Shown: one piece after another, positions 61,040 through 64,000 of the stretch
Layout: the number at the start of each line of letters is the position of its first letter
How positions within the stretch are numbered: position 1 is the first letter of the stretch
DNA from: Bacteroidaceae bacterium
Lineage (GTDB): Bacteria; Bacteroidota; Bacteroidia; Bacteroidales; Bacteroidaceae
Reading direction: 5' to 3'
NCBI GenBank assembly: GCA_017534535.1
Contig: JAFXVZ010000019.1
Coordinates: 1 to 64,000 of the forward strand
DNA: 64,000 nucleotides
Translations under genes and position numbers: made by a program
The notes under the pieces: model-generated
Database searches by the model: none
Seen by the model: the letters and a program-made list of their open reading frames with translations, nothing else
Told to the model about the DNA's origin: nothing

Positions 61040-62521
61040 CTACTCTTTACGCAACCTTGCCACTGGGATATTCAATTGCGTACGATATTTAGCCACCGTA
61101 CGCCTTGCCATTGGGAATCCCTTTCCCTCCATCAGCTTCGTCAACTCATCGTCTGTCAACGGATTAGATTTATCCTCTTGGTCAATCACTTCCTTTAGAA
61201 TCTTCTTTACCTCACGAGCAGACATCTCTTCACCATCCTGCCTCATAAAACTCTCGGTAAAGAAATGACGCAGTGGGAAGATGCCAAAGCGAGTCTGCGC
61301 ATACTTGCTGTTGCAGACACGCGAAACTGTGGAGATGTCAAGCTTGGTGCGTTCTGCCACATCTTTCAAAATCATAGGCTTTAACAACGACTCGTCCCCC
61401 TCTTGGAAATAAGGTAACTGTAGGTCAATGATTGCCTGCATCACACTAATCATGGTGGTCTGACGCTGACGGATGGCATCAATGAAACCCTGTGCAGCAT
61501 CTATCTTCTGCTTGAGGAAGACTGCCGCCTCCTTCTGTTGGCGTGTCTGTTTCGGACTCCCTTCAGCCTGTTCTTGCAACTGGCGACGGAAGTCGCTGTT
61601 CAAACGCAATTCGGGTAAGTTGGGATTATTGAGGCTAAAAGTCACATGCCCATCATCATCTGTATCAACCAGAAAATCAGGTGTTATCTGTTGTAGGTTT
61701 TTACCCATAGCCTCGCCCATCGATGCTCCAGGGCGAGGATTAAGACGAGTAATTTCCCTGATGGCTTGCTGACAATCACCCTCACTTACCTCCAATTGCT
61801 GGCAAATCTTATCCCAATGCTTGGTAGAAAACTCCTTGTAGAAGTCACTGACAATTCTCTCCTCTAACGGCAACCAAGCATCATGCTTACCCTCAGCCGT
61901 CTGAGCCTTACGCCTGATTTGCAACAACAGACACTCTTGTAAATCGCGAGCACCAATGCCAGCAGGGTCGAATTCCTGGATGATGTGCAATACATCCTCT
62001 AACTCCTGCACCGAGGTTTCTACACCATTATATATTAATAGCTCGTCGGCAATAGCATCAAGTGGCTTGCGTAACAAACCGTCATCGTCCAACGAACCAA
62101 TCAAATACTCTGCCAATTGATGTTGATGATCATCCAACTCATGCTCACCCAACTGATCCTTTAGCGTTTCATAAAAAGAAGTAGTGTCACTGAAAGGAAT
62201 CTCCTCCATTCGTTCATTCCGAGAGTAATTATGCTCCTGCAAACGGTAGTCAGGGATATCGTCGTCATTGCGATAGTCGTCCAAGGCATTGTAACTGGTA
62301 TCTCCCTCATCCTCAGGTGCAGCCAACTCATCAGCCACATTCTCTGGCGTTTCTTCCTTTCCTTCTTCCAAGGCAGGGTTATCCAGCAGTTCCGACTTAA
62401 CACGATCCTCCAACTCCAAAGTTGGAAGTTCCAGCAGTTTCACTGCCAGAATCTGCATCGGGGAGAGGGTCTGCAACTGCTGTTGCGACTGCACTTGAAT
62501 CTGATTAGAGTTCTGAGCCAT
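61040..62521 (-). CDS. rpoN: RNA polymerase sigma-54 factor
   Basis: The protein has 493 residues. A Gln-rich N-terminus (QIQVQSQQQLQTLSPMQILAVKLLELPTLEL) forms the activator-interaction region I, then an acidic linker, the core-binding domain, the helix-turn-helix (ILKDVAERTKLDISTVSRV) and a C-terminal RpoN box (ARRTVAKYR). Sigma-54 directs polymerase to -24/-12 promoters opened by AAA+ activators. Divergent from pepP across a 79-base region. Confidence 0.96.
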   Translation of the reverse strand: MAQNSNQIQVQSQQQLQTLSPMQILAVKLLELPTLELEDRVKSELLDNPALEEGKEETPENVADELAAPEDEGDTSYNALDDYRNDDDIPDYRLQEHNYSRNERMEEIPFSDTTSFYETLKDQLGEHELDDHQHQLAEYLIGSLDDDGLLRKPLDAIADELLIYNGVETSVQELEDVLHIIQEFDPAGIGARDLQECLLLQIRRKAQTAEGKHDAWLPLEERIVSDFYKEFSTKHWDKICQQLEVSEGDCQQAIREITRLNPRPGASMGEAMGKNLQQITPDFLVDTDDDGHVTFSLNNPNLPELRLNSDFRRQLQEQAEGSPKQTRQQKEAAVFLKQKIDAAQGFIDAIRQRQTTMISVMQAIIDLQLPYFQEGDESLLKPMILKDVAERTKLDISTVSRVCNSKYAQTRFGIFPLRHFFTESFMRQDGEEMSAREVKKILKEVIDQEDKSNPLTDDELTKLMEGKGFPMARRTVAKYRTQLNIPVARLRKE

Positions 62522-62538
62522 CTTTTTATCTATTCAAC

Positions 62539-62570
62539 TTGCAAATTTACGAATAAACTTTGTATCTTTG
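62539..62570 (+). promoter_or_regulatory. Promoter of the aminopeptidase P gene
   Basis: TTG (62539-62541), 21 bases, then TATCTTTG (62563-62570), a perfect -7 box. It overlaps an in-frame TTG at 62568, which is therefore not the start codon. A TAAATTTG on the opposite strand in the same gap could serve rpoN, without a clear -33. Confidence 0.75.
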
Positions 62571-62600
62571 CCCATTATAACTAAAAAAAACTTGAATAAT

Positions 62601-63974
62601 ATGTTCGCAAAAGAAACCTACATGCAGCGCAGAGCCCTGCTGAAGAAAACCGTTGGCTCTGGTGTGTTGCTTTTTTTAGGCAATGACGACATGGGACTAA
62701 ATTACGAGGATAATGCTTTCCGCTATCGCCAAGACTCCTCATTCCTCTATTTTTTTGGCATCTCTCAGGCAGGTCTGGCAGCAATCATTGACATAGACAA
62801 TGACAAGGAGATCATCTTTGGCGATGAGGCATCCATCGACTTCATCGTATGGGCTGGTATCCTTCCAACCATCCACGACAAGGCAGCTGAGGTAGGCATC
62901 AGCGATACCCGCCCATATTTACAAGTGGTTGATTATCTGCAGCAGGCAAAAGCGAAAGGACAACAGATTCATTACCTGCCTCCTTATCGCCCTGAGCACA
63001 AGTTGAAGCTGATGGATTGGTTGTGCATTGCTCCAAGTCAGCAAGAAGGTTCTGTGCCTTTCATCCGCGCCATCGTGCAGCAGCGTAACATCAAGACAGC
63101 AGAGGAGATTGCTGAGATTGAAAAGGCTTGTAACGTGACAGCCGATATGCATATTGCTGCCATCAAGTGCCTCCGCCCTGGTATGCATGAGTATGATGTA
63201 GCAGCTGAGATTGAGCGCATTGCATCTTTAAACAACTGCGAACTGTCATTCCCTACCATCGCCACCATCCACGGTGAGACTTTACATAACCATTATCACG
63301 GAAATCTGGTAAAGCCAGGAGACTTGTTCCTAATTGATGCCGGTGCTGAATTGGAGAGTGGATATTGTGGAGATATGTCATCCACCTTCCCTGCCGACAA
63401 AAAGTTCACGCAGAAGCAAAAGGATGTGTATGTGATTCAAAACGCCATGCATGTAGAGAGTGTAAAAGCTTTGCGTCCAGGCGTTCCTTATATGGATGTG
63501 TATGACCTCTCTGCACGAGTAATGGTAGAAGGCATGAAAGATCTGGGCTTGATGAAGGGAAATGCCGAAGATGCTGTACGCGAGGGTGCCCATGCTTTGT
63601 TCTATCCACACGGATTGGGCCACATGATGGGTTTGGATGTACATGATATGGAAAACCTGGGTGAAATCTGGGTAGGTTATGATGGCAAACCAAAGAGTAC
63701 ACAATTTGGGCGCAAGAGTCAACGTTTGGCCATTCCTCTCCAACCAGGCTTCGTACATACCGTGGAGCCAGGTATCTACTTCATTCCTGAATTAATTGAC
63801 CGCTGGCGCAAAGAAAACAAGTTTACAGATTTCATCAACTACGACAAGGTAGAGGATTATCGCCACTTCGGTGGTATCCGCAATGAGGAAGATTACTTGA
63901 TTACCAAAACTGGTGCACGACGTTTAGGTAAGAAGATTCCACTTACTCCAGAAGAGGTTGAAGAACTGAGATAA
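62601..63974 (+). CDS. pepP: Xaa-Pro aminopeptidase (M24B)
   Basis: The 457-residue enzyme removes N-terminal residues that precede proline. The N-terminal domain (about 1-165) is the aminopeptidase P type. The C-terminal pita-bread fold holds the five metal ligands: Asp in LIDAGAELESG, Asp in GDMSSTFP, His in HGLGHMMGLDVHD, Glu in TVEPGIYF and Glu in RNEEDYLI. The start at the ATG at 62601 follows the promoter at the usual distance; the frame remains open upstream only through a TTG inside the -7 box. Confidence 0.94.
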   Translation: MFAKETYMQRRALLKKTVGSGVLLFLGNDDMGLNYEDNAFRYRQDSSFLYFFGISQAGLAAIIDIDNDKEIIFGDEASIDFIVWAGILPTIHDKAAEVGISDTRPYLQVVDYLQQAKAKGQQIHYLPPYRPEHKLKLMDWLCIAPSQQEGSVPFIRAIVQQRNIKTAEEIAEIEKACNVTADMHIAAIKCLRPGMHEYDVAAEIERIASLNNCELSFPTIATIHGETLHNHYHGNLVKPGDLFLIDAGAELESGYCGDMSSTFPADKKFTQKQKDVYVIQNAMHVESVKALRPGVPYMDVYDLSARVMVEGMKDLGLMKGNAEDAVREGAHALFYPHGLGHMMGLDVHDMENLGEIWVGYDGKPKSTQFGRKSQRLAIPLQPGFVHTVEPGIYFIPELIDRWRKENKFTDFINYDKVEDYRHFGGIRNEEDYLITKTGARRLGKKIPLTPEEVEELR

Positions 63975-63975
63975 A

Positions 63976-64000
63976 ATGATTATCCCCGACCAACAGGTCG
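63976..64000 (+). CDS. Possible start of a further gene (cut by window end)
   Basis: An ATG two bases after the pepP stop opens a frame that runs to the window end (MIIPDQQV). CGACC/GGTCG in the same bases could alternatively form a small hairpin. Too little is visible to name. Confidence 0.25.

Overview
The window comes from a Bacteroidales genome, most likely Prevotella/Segatella-like. Several promoters fit the Bacteroidetes consensus (TTTG about 20 bases before TAnnTTTG), Shine-Dalgarno sites are mostly weak, and the long two-domain IspG, DUF3098 beside FtsX, and gcvH-purE-ispG are familiar from that order. The genus is an inference.

Layout. (1) 1-5958: accessory DNA with small membrane proteins, a Pif1/Dda-like helicase, a small lipoprotein and a secreted HMA-like protein. 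Two intergenic copies of one terminator and three copies of one promoter-leader drive it. (2) 6240-14838: a mobilizable integrative element (element A) with a MobV-type relaxase, a candidate oriT, a set of small replication/regulation genes, a DUF1016 PD-(D/E)xK nuclease and a tyrosine integrase. Its left end is outside the window. (3) 15083-37952: a second integrative element (element B) carrying a type 1 BREX phage-defence operon: XRE regulator, brxA, brxB, brxC, pglX, a Schlafen-AlbA/HATPase protein, pglZ, brxL. After brxL come an overlapping NYN-nuclease/NACHT-NTPase gene pair that I do not recognise as a described system. Element B also has an excisionase-like gene, two small element genes, a 780-base structured non-coding tract and its own integrase, but no relaxase. 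(4) 37987-64000: chromosome. It holds an LMW phosphatase, a GH78 rhamnosidase, a Nudix hydrolase, a GATC-type restriction-modification operon with Vsr, a repeat-rich decayed intergenic tract, an alkylation-repair cluster, and a long leftward operon (methyltransferase, ftsX, DUF3098, uppP, truB, queA, folK, phosphatase, AmmeMemoRadiSam genes). It ends with ispG-purE-gcvH, a PAP2 phosphatase, rpoN and an aminopeptidase P gene.

Both elements sit in the 3' end of a CAT-anticodon tRNA gene whose intact copy must lie left of the window. The two 3' fragments (15038-15082 and 37908-37952) differ by paired changes in the T-stem. Each is followed by its own terminator. This fits tandem integration, with element B entering first and element A later. 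The region therefore works as a stacked defence island at a tRNA hotspot: BREX, a possible NTPase-plus-RNase system, an orphan DUF1016 nuclease, and nearby a MutH/Sau3AI-like restriction system.

The observation most worth pursuing is the NYN-NACHT pair at 15228-18283. Next are the duplicated, covarying hairpins at 35446-36205 and the tandem tRNA integration history.
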